A DNA stretch of 64,000 nt from NCBI GenBank assembly GCA_954871525.1, contig OX940870.1, positions 8,277,501-8,341,500 of the forward strand, read 5' to 3'. This DNA is from Parietaria judaica. Its lineage: Eukaryota; Streptophyta; Magnoliopsida; Rosales; Urticaceae. Shown piece after piece: positions 47,047-61,169 of the stretch; position 1 is the first letter of the stretch; each line of letters begins with the position of its first letter. Below the pieces are notes generated by a model, which did not search any database, was not told the DNA's origin, and saw nothing but the letters and a program-made list of their open reading frames with translations. A program made the position numbers and the translations under genes.

Positions 47047-49290
47047 TGGGATACCCGCGCTTTGCGCTTAAGATCTAAATTATCAGTTATGAATTATGAT
47101 CTTTTGATAGTCTTATAGTAATCGAAAGACTTGTATTATATCAAAAATTAATAATTTTAAGTAATATTTTTGCATGGTTTTTTTTTTTTATTTTTATTTT
47201 TTATCAACGACTAGTATATACATACAAAGCTGGAAAAAAATTCAAAGGTTATTCATCACAACTCAAATGGAAGAATCAGAAATGCAAATTTCACAACTCA
47301 AAGGTTATTCATCACAATTGAAAGCTAAGGAAGATGCCGCATTTTCTGAAAAAATTTGGTACTTCTTCCTCTTACCCCTTTATTAAATTAGAAGAAAGAA
47401 CACCACGTTAATTGTGAATATATGTCCGCGTTATGTCTCTAATGATCATCTTCTACTATACTATTTGGATCTATTAACTTTAATTGTATATAGCTTCAAA
47501 GGCAAAAACTTAAATTTAAAATATATTAGAAAAAATCATTCTTAGTTTAGTCAAACTAATTCAAGAAGAAAAAAGAAAACTAATAATTTGTAGGCCTATG
47601 ATAAAATATATGACCGAACAACTCAGGGAACCATTTGCACATAATCAAAGATCGAAATTTAGAAACATAAATAAGAAATATACCTATATATTGCTTCTCA
47701 ACAAACATATTTACTGATTGTTAAACAAATGTTTCTTAAAAATAATCAAGAAGTAAAAAGCATGTGATCAAGAAACATAGTCGAATTAATCAAAATTACA
47801 ACTAAACCAACTAACAGAATTTATGATTGTCTTATAGAAGTAGTAATACACTGCAACATGAAAATTGAAAACTTACAGAGGTACGAAATAAAATAAAGAA
47901 GAGCATTACATATACATAGCACTCAATGAACATTTGAACCTGTAAGTACTCATGTCAATAAAACAAAACTCAACCGTAGAACATAGCAGCATAAATAGAA
48001 TTAATCACGTCAAGTAAAATATAAAAAAATATAAAGTTCCAAGAATAAATAAAAACACATATTTAAAAACCAAAATCTATTGTTAACAAAGCTTGACATC
48101 AAATAAATAATTACTATGTAGAAGAAATTATGTAAAATATACATTGATCGTATTAAGCCGGAAATCTTTAACCGCAAAGAATAGCATACAATTCGCAAAA
48201 TCATATGAGACAAACAAACAAAAATATCAAAATCAATTGAAAGAGTTTTGTGAATTTTTTTTTTTTTGACGAAAGAGTTCTGTGATATTAGCGACATATA
48301 AAGCACTTATATAGTTTGCATAATAAAAAAAAAGATAAATATAATTAATAGGAACCGAATCAAAATTAAAAACTATGCACCAAAAAAATAATGATAGAAA
48401 TGTAAATTTGACATACTTGGCCTACCGAGTTTAAAAATAAAATAAAAAAACCTCATGAATAAAGAAAGAATAGCGCAAATATGTGAAATGACCGAAATGT
48501 GAACTTGACATACTTGACATATCTATTCAAAAAATCACGTTGAAGAAAAATTGAAAAAGTGCAAAAATGTAAAATTACAGATATATGAATTTGACATACA
48601 TAATTTATAAAAGATGATACGTTCTCTTCGTTTCGTTTTGACCATGCTGTTCTCAGTTCTCAGTGGAGAATTCAAGGGCCGTAGGTGGAGCTTTTGGTTC
48701 GCGACTATTGAGCCATTGATCAATGATATCTCATGGCCATAATATATTTTTATTGTTATCAACCAAAGAAGATGATACGTTCCCCTTACTCTTGGATTGG
48801 AATTCGAAACAATGGATTCTTTTATGTGATTGGAGTTACATAATTACTATTGTTGTCACTGATATTAATACCGAGCACTTATAGTAAATTAATACTGACT
48901 TTTAGCATAACCTATAATTAAAAGATATTGAATGTATATGAATACTTGAGAATGAGTTACAGAGAGAGTTTATATACGCTTCACCTTTACATGAACAATT
49001 TAATAATTGTTTAAATAAATGTTGCAAGAGTTTAATGATAATTTATTATTCCTAATATTTTTTATCAAAAAATAATTCTAAATTCTAAGAAAAATAGATT
49101 TCTCAATTGCTTAATTTCATTGTGTCACAATACTCTCTACTTCTTCTAAGAAAAATCTATTTCTCAATACTATATCTATATCTTGCCACTTGTGAGTTCC
49201 TCCTTTTAATATATATAGATTCTTATAAGAGTATATTGTAGTAAGAACTTAATTTTAAACTTATAAGTTTGCGAATATTTATACGTTAAC
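47047..49290. other. Intergenic, AT-rich; a TE-end motif at about 47048-47075
   Basis: GGGATACCCGCGCTTTGCGC directly after the tandem duplication resembles a motif seen at ends of widespread plant repeats. The remainder has no recognisable gene. Confidence 0.45.
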
Positions 49291-50087
49291 CAAGGTTTTA
49301 AATACCGCTTGCCGATGTTGTTTCGGACTTTTCATTTTATGGATATATCGCTTGTCGATGTGTATCTCATAGGTAAGTCGATGGGTATGTCGATGGATAT
49401 ATCGTTTCGCATATCCTCGAAAAATGATTTTCGATGGGCATGCCGATGGATATTAGAGAAATTTAATACCTTGAAGTTAACATACTCTTTTTTATTATTA
49501 TTTTGGTTTCCAAAAAAGAGTTTTTCTTTACTTCTAAACTTTGAACATAGGTTCATATATACATAAATATATATTATACACATACGTATGACTTTATGTT
49601 CATATCCAAAAATAATATAGAAGGGCACAATAACAGAAAGAATCTGACACTTTAGATAATCCAACAAGTGAATCAGAAAATAATAAGATAACGTAATCAT
49701 TGAAGAGATTTTTTTTTTTTTTTTTTAATATCATTTTGACATTACGTTCAATTGGTCATAACAATGAGAACATAGATTTAACGATCACTTTACGATTTAA
49801 CGTGGATAAACATATCTACTCTTGTCATATCAATGAAAACACATATAGTTGTTTACTCAATTAATTTAATCACGTAAGAGATATTTACTATAATGACTAT
49901 GCATAAACAAATTATGTAGACAAAACCGATAGTGCCGATAAAAGTTAGTCATTACTTACCTCTAAACTTGGTGAATAGTTAGTCATTACTTACCTCTAAA
50001 CTTGGTGAATCCGATGGTGTGGAAAGTGCTATCTCGATGTGCATAATATTCTGATTTACAAATTCACATCTCGTTTTTAAAACCGTG
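49291..50087. mobile_element. Probable hAT-type MITE related to 52172-53227
   Basis: It starts CAAGGTTTTAAATACCG and ends with TTTTTAAAACCGTG, a near inverse. The interior has repeated TCGATGG and ATATCG words like the 52.2 kb element. The flanking 8-mers do not match clearly, so the boundaries are provisional. Confidence 0.5.
49944..50011 (+). repeat. 34-bp tandem duplication
   Basis: GTTAGTCATTACTTACCTCT followed by AAACTTGGTGAAT occurs at 49944-49977 and again from 49978. It lies inside the probable MITE. Confidence 0.93.
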
Positions 50088-51974
50088 TACTTGATACTAA
50101 ATGATATCGTATAACATTACATATCAAATGAACTAAAGGAATATGATATACACACAAACAGAATTAATTTATTCCACTAAGGGTATGTTTATCAAAATTG
50201 ACAACACCATATTCGAAATTTAAAGATTAAAGCATTACACTATCTCAGAATAGTGTGACCATGCTTACTCATTTATTTAATTTATGTGCACCATTCTAAC
50301 CTATTCAATTTTCTGATCACACTTAAGCACTCGACGCTTAGTTCATAAATCTTAACTCTCTAAGCGAGTATATCTTATAATACGAGTGCATATAATCTTT
50401 ACTAATAATGTCACTCCAGAGCATTTTATTTTTCAAAGTCGAAAATTTAATTTCTATAATCATTGTAACAGGTTAAATCTTAGAACTCCAATGAAAAGGA
50501 AGAAAGAAAAAAAAACGTTGTATAGTTTCTCTTTTTCAATAGGTGTTTCTTCCAATTTCTCTTGATTAATTTGAGATTCTATGTGTTATCAAAGAATGAG
50601 GCTTTTCTGAAAGTCACAAAACCCATTGATGAGCCTTGTTGGGCCCAAATGAAAGTCAACGGGCTGGGCTTACGGACTTAAAAACATCTCAGATTATAAA
50701 GACCTATAATTCTTTCAAAAAAAAAAAAGGACCTATCACTTTTGCTTTGATACCTTGTCTTTAATATCGTCGAACTGATAGGTTTCACTCTTCATCAAGG
50801 CGAAGCTTTTATTCTCTCCAAGGGGTGTGAGTAATGCATTTAACGGTTTTCATTTCAGCTGTTCTTTTATTAGCGATGTAAATGAATTTGATTAATAAAT
50901 TCCATGTTTTTGAGTGTTTAATTGAAGGGTATTTATGCGGATCCTTTAATTGCTTGGTGTACGAGTTGATTGTTGCGAGATGATTTGAGGCTTGTATTTG
51001 TTTGAATGGGCTTGACTACAACTACTTTGTAAATTGCTCGACGAATCATGTACGTAAATTGGGCTTTTTTTCTTCTTCTTCTTCAAGTATAGAGAAATAA
51101 ATACTTCATCGTATCTAATAATTATAAATGATAAAATTGTACACCAACACTAATGTTGCAACTTTTGTTAAGATATATTGTTTTCTCTTTAACACGTTTC
51201 GAAGTACGGAATAAATATCGCTCTACGAAAAATTAGTATAGTAATTATCGCTATATCGGTGAAACAATAGAGGTTTAAAGAGTATATTCATGTTTCCAAC
51301 GAGTCTTTGCACAATTAGCACCTAATGAGTAATAAAGCATAGGAATAGCCATTTTCCATTTTCCTTTGTTAGAAAAGTAATACGGAACATCGGAAAGGGG
51401 AAAATGGTAGTTAATGAATAGAAAGAAGCATCAGGTATAATCTCAAAGCTAAACAGCTCGAGTACCAAGCCAAAATAACATACCATTTAAATAAATAATA
51501 ATAATAATTATAATTACATTATTCTATTATTGCTTTGTAAACTAAAAACCTTGGAAAGAAAGTTTTAATTAGTATCTGGTGGCGTGTTGGACACAAAAGT
51601 AGAGGAGTGGATTAGAAATTAAGAGAATGTTTTTTAATATATATATATAAATTAGAAAATTATAATCTTTTGTTTGAGGAGAAAGAGAGGGAGAAAAAAT
51701 GGAGAACTTTTTTCTAATCATGCCTTAGAAAGTGATGACAAAGAGGAAAGTGAATATACACACTCCACGCTAGTAAAAAAAAAATCCAAATTTAAATTTA
51801 TGTGTATATCTATCATTATCAATATTCAATATAGATTCAAATTCAACTAGATTATTATTATTATTATTACTGTAATTATTTGCACCTCCACTTCCACCAC
51901 TCCAAATCCAATCGAACTGAGTCCTGTCATACTCATGCCTCTTTGCCTTTATCTTTTCGTTCCAAAATGAAATT
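50088..51974. other. Intergenic, no gene seen
   Basis: AT-rich sequence with trinucleotide ATT runs (for example at 51853). Short frames without motifs. Confidence 0.5.
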
Positions 51975-53282
51975 GGTGTTTGGTAATGTTGGTCCGGAAA
52001 CCAGTTTCGGAATTCGGTCTTTTACACATTTTTAGGGTTTGATTTTGGCTAATTTTTCTATTTTTTATGATTCAAAAAAAAAAAAGATTTTGTTCTCTAT
52101 TGGAATTTGGTCACCTGTCTCTGTTTTCTTTCGTTAATAAAGTCTATAAAACCGGTCTCTGCTATTCCAACCAAGGATCAAAATGCCGTTTTGGCCGATA
52201 AATCGTTTGCCGTTATCGATGGATTAATCGTTTGTCGATGCCGTTATCGACGGAAAACCTATAAAAATTATCGTTTGCCGTTATCGAAACTTATCGAACT
52301 TATCGATGGATTAATCGTTTGCCGATGGATTTATCGATGGAAAACCTATAAAAAAAAAAATTCAAACATATTTTACACTAAAAACATAACATAAAATACT
52401 AATGTCACAAAATATAAACATAAAAGTCTCATACAAAATATAAGATATAAGCCACAAACCAAGTCTCATACTAATGTAGCCAAACATAAACTAAGTCTCA
52501 TACAAAATTACAAATACTTTACAAAATATGTAAAATAAATTATTATTTACTTACCAAAATAAATATTTACAAGTCACCAATTATTCTTATATAAAATATG
52601 CACTGCACAATTGATTTCATTTAAAACAAGATTGCACAACTAGCTCAATTTAACAAATTAGCTAAAAATTGTACTTTTGCCGCAATATTTTAGAAAACTT
52701 CAAATTAAAAAAAATATTATGCCAACCGATTATTTTTTAAATTATATACAATTTTATAAAACAAAATTACACCAAAATATTCGAGTAACTAGCTCAAATC
52801 AACAATTTCCGAAACATATGTACTTTTGCCACAATGATATCACAATACAGAAAAACTTCAAATTAAAAAAAAATAAATTATGCAAACCGATTAGTTTGAA
52901 AATTATATACAATTTTATAAAACGAAATTACATCAAAATATTCGAGTAACTAACTCAAATCAACAATTTCCAAAACATGTGTACTTTTGCCGCAATTATA
53001 CAGCAATTCGGAAAAAACCTAATGACTTTTCGTTATTTAGCGATATGTCCTCCAGTTTTAGAAATTTAACACTTGAAAACCTAAAACGAAAAGTTGTTCA
53101 CTTTCCCCCTCAAAAAATCGCAAAAACTATAAAACGAAAACGATTAAGGGAGATAACTTACCGAGAAGCCTATTTTCAGCGATAATCGAACGATTTTCGA
53201 ACGAAAATCGCGATTTTCGGAACCTTGATTCCAACTGAAACTAATTAAAACTGATTTTCTCAAAACTTAACCAATTAAATGC
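51975..53282. mobile_element. Decayed Tourist-type MITE hosting a hAT MITE
   Basis: The left part (GGTGTTTGGTAATG, GGTCCGGAAACCAGTTTC) and the segment at 52110-52165 (TTTGGTCACC, GTCTCTGTTTTCT, AAACCGGTCTC) match the Tourist MITEs at 28.8 and 36.2 kb. The right part (AACTGATTTTCTCAAAAC, TTAACCAATT) resembles their right TIR. The hAT MITE 52172-53227 interrupts it. Confidence 0.55.
52172..53227. mobile_element. hAT-type MITE (1,056 bp) with perfect 8-bp TSD ATTCCAAC
   Basis: ATTCCAAC occurs at 52164-52171 and 53228-53235. The ends are CAAGGATCAAAATGCCG and (reverse complement) CAAGGTTCCGAAAATCG. The left subterminal region is full of TTATCGATGG and AATCGTTTGCCG words, and the right one of CGATTTTCG words. 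It is AT-rich inside with no transposase. The 8-bp duplication is diagnostic for hAT. Confidence 0.92.
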
Positions 53283-54967
53283 ATATATGTGATTTCCAAG
53301 TCTATATAATGATCATTTCTAACCCCAATAGAGATTAACCTACTTTCACCACATGCACATGATGGTTATATAAGTTGGGTTGTGTGGATAATTTATATGG
53401 TATGATTATTTTTCTAAAAATCCACAACTGCATAATTTCTTCACTTTATTTAAGCTTTAAATAATTATAAGGGACTGTGGAGAGAGTGAAGCTTTACTTG
53501 AGTTCAATCATCCAAGTCTTCCCCTTATTATTCCCTATAAAGCTGTATTTTATTATACTATCTTTTATTCTTTTCTTTCTTTCCATACCATTGTTCCTTA
53601 TAAATTGCACCTCTTTACTACTTTATCAATGTATCTATATTTGTCATACTTCTTCGCAGATCTGAAACTATTCACGACACTCGAGACCTTAGACGAGTCA
53701 AAATGCTTCAAATTTTTAATCTTCATTTTATTCTCTACTAGTAGGACTAATTATTACTAGTGTATATATCTTAGTATATTGATAAAACCCTAGATAGTTT
53801 TGAATTTTGATATGCATAGGCATAGCTCAATATATATATATATATATAAAGACGTTTAATTTGGCTACAGTGCATATAAAGGAAGTGAAGGACGAGTCAC
53901 GAGAGGCTCACTGAGGGTTATTGAACAGGACTAATTTGCCTCATTTATTTCGCGAGGCTTCATTTTCCATTTTAGTATACTTTACTACTCTTTCATTTCG
54001 AAGCTTCTCGCCAAAAATAGCTTCTTCTTTTTTTTTCTTTTTTTTTTGGATTTGAACTTTGGACCATAGGTTGCTAGGATAAAAAGTTGTCTATTCGTAG
54101 TACTCTTGGTCCTTGGAAGCGAGTGAGAAACGCTCTTGCTATTCTTATCATTTACTTGTATATATTTACATACACTGATCATTTTTAACACACAGAATTC
54201 ATACAAGAAAAGCCAAGGAAACACGCGAGTACTATAAAACGTTGGTTCCACTTTTAGGAACAGTAGTGTTGAGTTCTGGTGGTCCTTCTATACAAACGTA
54301 TAACAAAACAAAAACCCTAAGAAAAATGAATAAAGCCCATTAATTTTGCATGTCTTATTCCTTAGTCTCATATATGGAAATATAAATATAAAGTAGACAT
54401 ATAATATATATATATATATATCTTTCTTAGAAGCCCTAGTTGTCCATGATGTATGTAATTATGTCTACGTTTGTCCTTGAAATGCAAGCCAATTAGTGCC
54501 CCTATATTTAGTATATAATATCTAGAAGACTAAATCATATGTATTTCCATGCAAATCATAATAATAAAAAAAATTAGTGCATAAAAATTAACAAAATAAA
54601 GAGAATCTATTTAAGGTGAGCGTGAGAATCGAAAAGCACATAAATTAGGGAAGAATAACGTTGAAAGTGAAGATGGTGGACCGAGAAACGCCAGTTTTTA
54701 TGCGGTGCTTGAATAAGATGATCGATTGAATCGCATATTACAACTTTATGCTTGACATGATTGAGTAGCCAAAAGAAGGTTTCCTTGGTGGATAATTAGG
54801 TGGCAATTATATATCCATCATTATATTTAGACTTATTGGGGTTAATAATGTTTCCTCTACCCTATCATATGTTAACGGAAATATATGGCTAATTTGCGAT
54901 CCTTCTATAATGTATTCGGTGAATAGAAATTGTGGCTCATTTATAATTTTCTTGCTAAATTGGTTTT
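53283..54967. other. Intergenic, no gene seen
   Basis: AT microsatellites at about 53834 and 54406. Short frames only. Confidence 0.5.
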
Positions 54968-55460
54968 TAGACTACCTCCATCCGATTATTTCATTTTTTA
55001 CTCAATTTTACCGTACATAACTACATATTACATCAAACAATACCTCATGATGTCCAACCGAACTCTATTTTTAATACTAAATTAAAATATTAATTTATAT
55101 TCAATTTTATCTTATTATTCGCATATCCTTCTATTTATTTAGTATCTTTCAATTACACCGTTTATCTATTATCTTTAATTTTATTCTGTTGTAATGTGAT
55201 TTTTTTTATTACTTTAGTGTTTATTTATTGGCTATTTTGATATCGTTGTAATGTCATTTCATATCGATATTAGTGTTAATGTCATTTTAGTTTTACCCAA
55301 ATTGCAAATCTTAATGTTTTTTAATATATTAATGTGGTATTGTAAAATATCTAATATAAATAAACTAAGAGTAAATATGAAATAAACATAAAAAATAAGT
55401 ATGTATGTAAATAAATTTTTTATATAGACTAGAAAGTAATAATAAAAAAGAAAGGATGAA
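54968..55460. mobile_element. Stowaway/mariner-like remnant (weak)
   Basis: The left CTACCTCCATCCGATTATTT and right AAAAAAGAAAGGATG resemble the CTCCCTCCGTCC-type ends of Stowaway/mariner elements. No clear TA duplication was found. Confidence 0.3.
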
Positions 55461-55499
55461 TAGAACCATGTCCTATATGAGAGGTTAAGCTAGACTAGA

Positions 55500-56040
55500 T
55501 TCAACTCATTAAGTCAAGGAGCGACCAGGAAGGCAAGACCCAACCAATTAGGCCAGGATGACCTGGTCTTGCACAGGCACAGCCTTGTCACGTACATGCT
55601 GGTAATATGGTCGCGACAACAAGGAACCAAGGAACCGACGAGCCTGTTCCAGCGACGAAGAGGTTGCGACGAGGAGTTCCCAGCGATGAGGACGCATGTG
55701 TCGAGCAAGACCAAATGGTCGTCCAATATGCAACATCGACCAGGACATGCTGAGAAGGCAAAGTAGACAAGGTGCGAAAGCAACAAGGAGTTGCTGAGTG
55801 TCAATTTGCTGACACGAAAGAGGAATGTCAATGATTTGCTTCTTTCTAATATAGAAATCAGGGTAATTACCATTGATTGTGGGGATTTGATTTCTACGTC
55901 TTATAAGTATAAATAAAGGTGTAACCTCTTTGTAACGTAATTTTTCCTTGAGATTTTTCCCTTCTTTATAATTTGTGACATTTTTAATACGCACATGTCC
56001 AGGTTCGCTGGAAGTCTTTTAATACACATGTCCAGGTTTG
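55500..56040 (+). mobile_element. LTR-like sequence with TATA box (weak)
   Basis: A GC-richer block is followed by TATAAGTATAAATAAAGG (about 55901) and GTAACCTCTTTGTAACG, a promoter/poly(A)-like order common in plant LTRs. A short direct repeat CACATGTCCAGGTT lies at about 55993 and 56024. The minus-strand frames over it have no motif. Confidence 0.35.
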
Positions 56041-59000
56041 CGCATATCGTCAATCAAAGTCACCTCTCCCTGTATTGAATGAGAAATGAAACGAATAGAG
56101 CAAATTATTTTCTGATAAACACATACTAATGAAAGTAGCACCATGGAGCAGAAAATGAAAAGTCACCATATTTCGATGAATGTGGATTTGGGGCAGAGAT
56201 TGCATGCCATTTAATGAAGCGTGAGTGTGTAATGGCACATGAATTATTGTCTGTCATCAGAAAAAAAAAATGGGGACTTTTAAATGCTTTAATATTGCTT
56301 TGGTAAGTAATGGACGTGAGAGGTGGGTCTTCTTATTTGTGCATGAAATGATGTTGAGGATAAGATTAAAGGACCCACTAACAAGAGCTTGATCATCACC
56401 TTCGAATCCCTTGGATTGTGGATGTTTTTGTTACCAAATAAATACCTATTAAACTGCCTTCCACGTGGGACCCTTCTATTTTTAATTTCTTAGGGTAATT
56501 GAAGTGATGCCTCCTAAATTTGTATTTCAGTTGTCCACAAACTTTAATTTTATATTCAATAAGTAGCAAATTGCTCCTTATAGCCAGCGAGCGATATTAA
56601 CTTAGTCCAATGTATTTTTTGTCGATAGAATTAATGAATAAGATTAATATCTTTCATTATGAAACAAACAATGAAACAGGTTACTTCAAATTATTAAATG
56701 AATTTTCTATAAAATTAGAGGATAATAATAAATTGTATAAAAATATGCTCAAACAAGTCACCGCGTAAAAATAAAATAAAAAATCGCCATTTTTAACGTC
56801 TAGTGAGCAATGTACTATTTCATAAGCATAAGCTGTAAAATGTATTATTGTCAAAACTAAAATTTATCGGGAAAATCCACGGTCACTCTTTTATTAAAGA
56901 AAAAGAATTATTGTTATTTATTATTATGAATCATCTTATAAATTAATATATATTATGCTTTTCCCTTAGTGTTGTGATAATAACATATGAATCTTACACA
57001 AAAATCGAAATAATATGGTAAAGAAATCTTATCATATGTATATCAACTATCAAGTATGATGCACACATATCTATCATTATAGAAGGTGCATAAGAAAAGG
57101 AACAAATCTCTCTCTTTCTCTCTCTCAAAAATTGTAAAAGGCCTTTTCTTTAACGTTGATGAGGCAGTGCAGTGCAGTATGAAGAGAAGAGAAGAAGAAA
57201 AAGGAATGTGATGTGCATGTGATCCAACAGCCTTTGTGTTCCCTCTCCAAATCTAACCAAATACACCAAACTACCATTCCTTCCTTCCTTTTTTGACATC
57301 CTCGCTTTTCTACTTAATCACGTTTAACTCATCATACGTGTATATATATATTACTCTTCAGTTTCCTTCTCAAATCTTAATCATGGGACCGGACCCATGC
57401 ACAAGAGACACGCAAGGTAGGCCATGGCTGATCATTGCATCGATCAAAAGTATGTTATTAGTGGATGGTTTGGCCCAGCATCACATCAACTAGCAACTAG
57501 CGAGATCATATCTCAACCATCTTTTTTGTTGTTGCCATAAAGTACTTGATATATTTATAATATACACACGTTGAATATACTATCAATTCAATGCGTATTC
57601 TTTTGTGTATATTCAATAAAGCCCTCTCGTTCTTACGTGTTCATGGAAGCATCTTGCGACGTAGAAGTTGATTGATGTCTTTAGCAAATAAAGAGAGAGA
57701 AAAGAAAAGGAAGAAAAAAAGACATGTATTGTTGCTCTCTTCTTTTAATGTAGTTCTAAAGCGACCCAAAATTTACTTTTGATTTGTTGATGAGCCATGC
57801 AAGTCTACACATCTTTTTTAATTGAAGGAATAAATTAGCTTTTGGCGCCTAAGATATATATTGACGATAGGTTATTCTTAGGGAGTCGCTTTTGAACGTC
57901 TTTTTTGTTTCTCGCGGAAAATTAAACTTTTGCATGCAAAGCCAATTGGAATTAGTCATAATTATTGAATAATATATACTTTTAATAAACATATGGCATG
58001 TACGTTGTTTACTAAATTTTGACGACAAAAGCTAGTATAATTTACAGTATACATATTCATGTACGTATATCCTTTACGAAACAACTGAGATACAATATGC
58101 ACGTGCTAAAATATATATTACAGTATATCTTCATGAATTTCAACTTCTATACACAGTTTAGGTGAATATAGCGAAACAGGTGCTTCTGAATGAATGAACA
58201 CGACTGTTTGTCTCAAAAAGAGTGTGTGTGTAAGTGAGATGAGAGTGAGATCGCAGTGAGGGAGATATAAATGAAGAAAGATGACTACGAAGAAACGAAG
58301 AAGAAGAAATTAATATAAATTTTCTTTTCTCCTTCAAGATAACAACCGAAACGGTGATACAAATGAACCGGTTTTACTGACATGTACTTACGGATTTTTG
58401 ATGGATCAATTTTAGCGATAAGAGTTTGTGTTATGGATACACCGGTTATTGAGAGTATTCAGGTAAATATATTATTTATAACTATTAAGTATAAATAATT
58501 ATGATTATAAATAAAACGAATAAAAATTAAATATTCTTACATTATTTTCAAATAAAAAAAAAAGTGTTATATTATGTAGTTAAAGTTTATATTTTATTTA
58601 ATGAGGATACTACCATTAGAATCGGTGCCAAGTTATAAATAATATTTTTACATGACCTGAAACTGGAAGTGAAGTTTGATTGAATCCCAAAGCTAATCAA
58701 GTCGTGCCATGCGTATTTTAGCCCCAGATTTGTTCACAAATTATATATCGTAGTCGATTTATTAATCGGAATATATTTATTTTGAACCTCGAACGATTGA
58801 TGAATAAGCGTATGCTTAAAGAGAGTCATCTAATTATTAAGTACTTACATCATTGATCCCTATAATATTTATTCCGAATCATTGATGATTTCTTGTATCA
58901 GATTTTTGTTTTGACTGATTTTACCCGATTATTAAGCTATGTGCGTTTTGAGATTTTCCCGATTAATTTTACCCTTTGTTTGCAAAGCTTCCTTTTCTAT

Positions 59001-61118
59001 TTTGGACTTTAGCGATTAAAAGAAAGAATGAACAAAAGAAAGAAAAAGTAATTCATAGCTTTTCATTCTACAAAAAAAAAAAAAAAAAAAAAACTCATAG
59101 CTTTTCGTGAAGGCAACCCATAGTGTTTGATTTATAGGTAAAATTATACATTTTTTCAATAAGCTTCTTAAATAATCTAAGCTTAAGTTTTAATTACTAC
59201 TCTTTGGGTTTTCTCATACCACTAGAATAATTTTTTCAATTTTAGACAAATTACTTTTTTAGATATACTGTAGTCATTATCTTTTTACTGTCATAACTTA
59301 ACAATTATTTATTTAATTTTGATCTTCATTTTTTTTTTGCAGCTTCACTAGAGTAGTTCCCCAAATTTCTCAAAATTTTATTTAGTGTAAGTTTTTGATA
59401 ATTTCTTAAACTTATCAGTCAATATTGATTTATCTCTCAAACTTAATTTTGTATCAATTTTACCACTTGAATTTTTTTACCAGCTACCCACTTTCTGAAC
59501 TTTTAATTTCTATCGAAATCTCCAATTTATATATATATATATATACATATATTAGAAGTTCTTTCAAAATTCAAGAACAGGATTTTTTTTCTTCTTACTT
59601 AAATCTGTTTTTTTTTTTTTTTTACCTTTATTTTGTAAAACTACCCTCTCTTAATTCTTTGTCTCTTGGTTTGCCTTTTTGTCTATCAACAATCACAAAA
59701 CATCCAAATTTAATATTTTCATTATATAATTGCAAAATAATGATTTCACAATTTTAAGATCATGAGGGAAACTTGATACAATAATTTTTTGAAGAGACAA
59801 TTAAATACAAAGTGATAAATTCTGGGACAATTAACCCAAGACTTCTAATGTCTTAAGTCGTGCTCTTAAATACTAGTCCGAACGCATTGTGTGCTCTTTT
59901 TAAGCTTAAAATACCCTTTTTTGTTATAAATTTAAATCGTGTTATTACCGATGGTTTATCATGAATAAACATCATTAGTAATGCATTTAACATATAGTAA
60001 TTGTATATGAATAAAAAATGAATAATATATTGATCTATATTAATTACTAAATTTAGAATAAAAATGAGGTATTTTACACCAAAATAAATATTTTGAATGC
60101 AAAATCATACAAGACAATATATATATTTTTTTATTTAATAATGAACCATAAGCACAGTAGATTTCTGACTCTTGTATTTAAATCAACTACCATATATTCA
60201 GTAACTTTGAAACTCTTCATAATTTATTTGGAGCTAAGAACTTGCCCAAGAAAAACGTATCACAATTCCCTATATTTTTGGTATGTCGTATACATATAGA
60301 GATCTGAACCTGTTGCAGAGCAATAATATTTTGTGGTAAATGAACTGAATTGCATGTGATTTTCTAGCTATTAATTATAGAGAGAAACATGACGTACACA
60401 GAGAAGGTTTTACATGTCACTACAATACACGATGGACAAAAGCTGTGGTCGTTGATGCACAAGATCGCCATATCATTGTATTATTAATATAATGTAATAC
60501 TATTGTCAGTTTCTCATTATAATTATCATAAACATACAAATACGTATACGTATGAACATCCTTATCGTCGAATAATATCGGAATCCCCTCGTGACCTTCT
60601 TCTTTGTTTCTGGCTTTGAAACTTCTTTGACCAGAGAAAAACAATAATTCTAGATCATATATATTATATTGCTCTGAATTTGGGTTGTTCCAGATTTTTG
60701 AGATTGACAAAAAACATTATAATATGAGCTCCTTTGGGCGCGCAAGAGGGAAGGCTTAGTGAAACGGACAAAAGAGAGTGCTTAGAAGAGACAGAGAAAG
60801 AACCTTGTAGCTTGTCGTATAGAATACAGGTTTTGATTCTCTCACTTTACAAAAATAATACAGAGAGAGAAGATGGTACTTCTGAGTTTCGAATATGTAT
60901 ATATATATATATGTATATAATATTGTGTAGAGTAGAACCCCAATGAGGTGATCCGTCACTAAAAGGGGTTGTTTATTGGAAATAATGCCTTCTCTTATCC
61001 GTATTCGCTCTGTGTTTTAAGTTGTCTCTCCTTGAAATTCCCATTTATACTGAGGCATTGCATTATAATAAACCCTAGGGTTTATCAAAGAAGAAAAAAA
61101 TAAAGGGTCTGTTGAATA

Positions 61119-61127
<9 letters not shown>
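56041..61127. other. Long AT-rich stretch without a recognised gene
   Basis: CT-rich runs near 57105, poly(A) at 59073-59092 and T tracts near 59610. I saw no spliced gene, tRNA or known miRNA. Short frames are unsupported. Confidence 0.5.

Positions 61128-61168
<41 letters not shown>
61128..61168 (+). repeat. (ATA)n microsatellite
   Basis: About 13 consecutive AAT/ATA trinucleotides. Confidence 0.95.

Positions 61169-61169
<1 letters not shown>

Noticed and set aside
56380..56415. TTCGAATCCC resembling a tRNA B box
   Set aside because: No A box or acceptor stem at the right distance.
57158..57175. Eleven-base match to the reverse complement of miR408 (GAGGCAGTGCA)
   Set aside because: The match stops after 11 bases and there is no foldback.
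60764..60783. A stretch similar to miR156 (GACAAAAGAGAGTG)
   Set aside because: No complementary arm within a few hundred bases, and the 3' part of the match fails.
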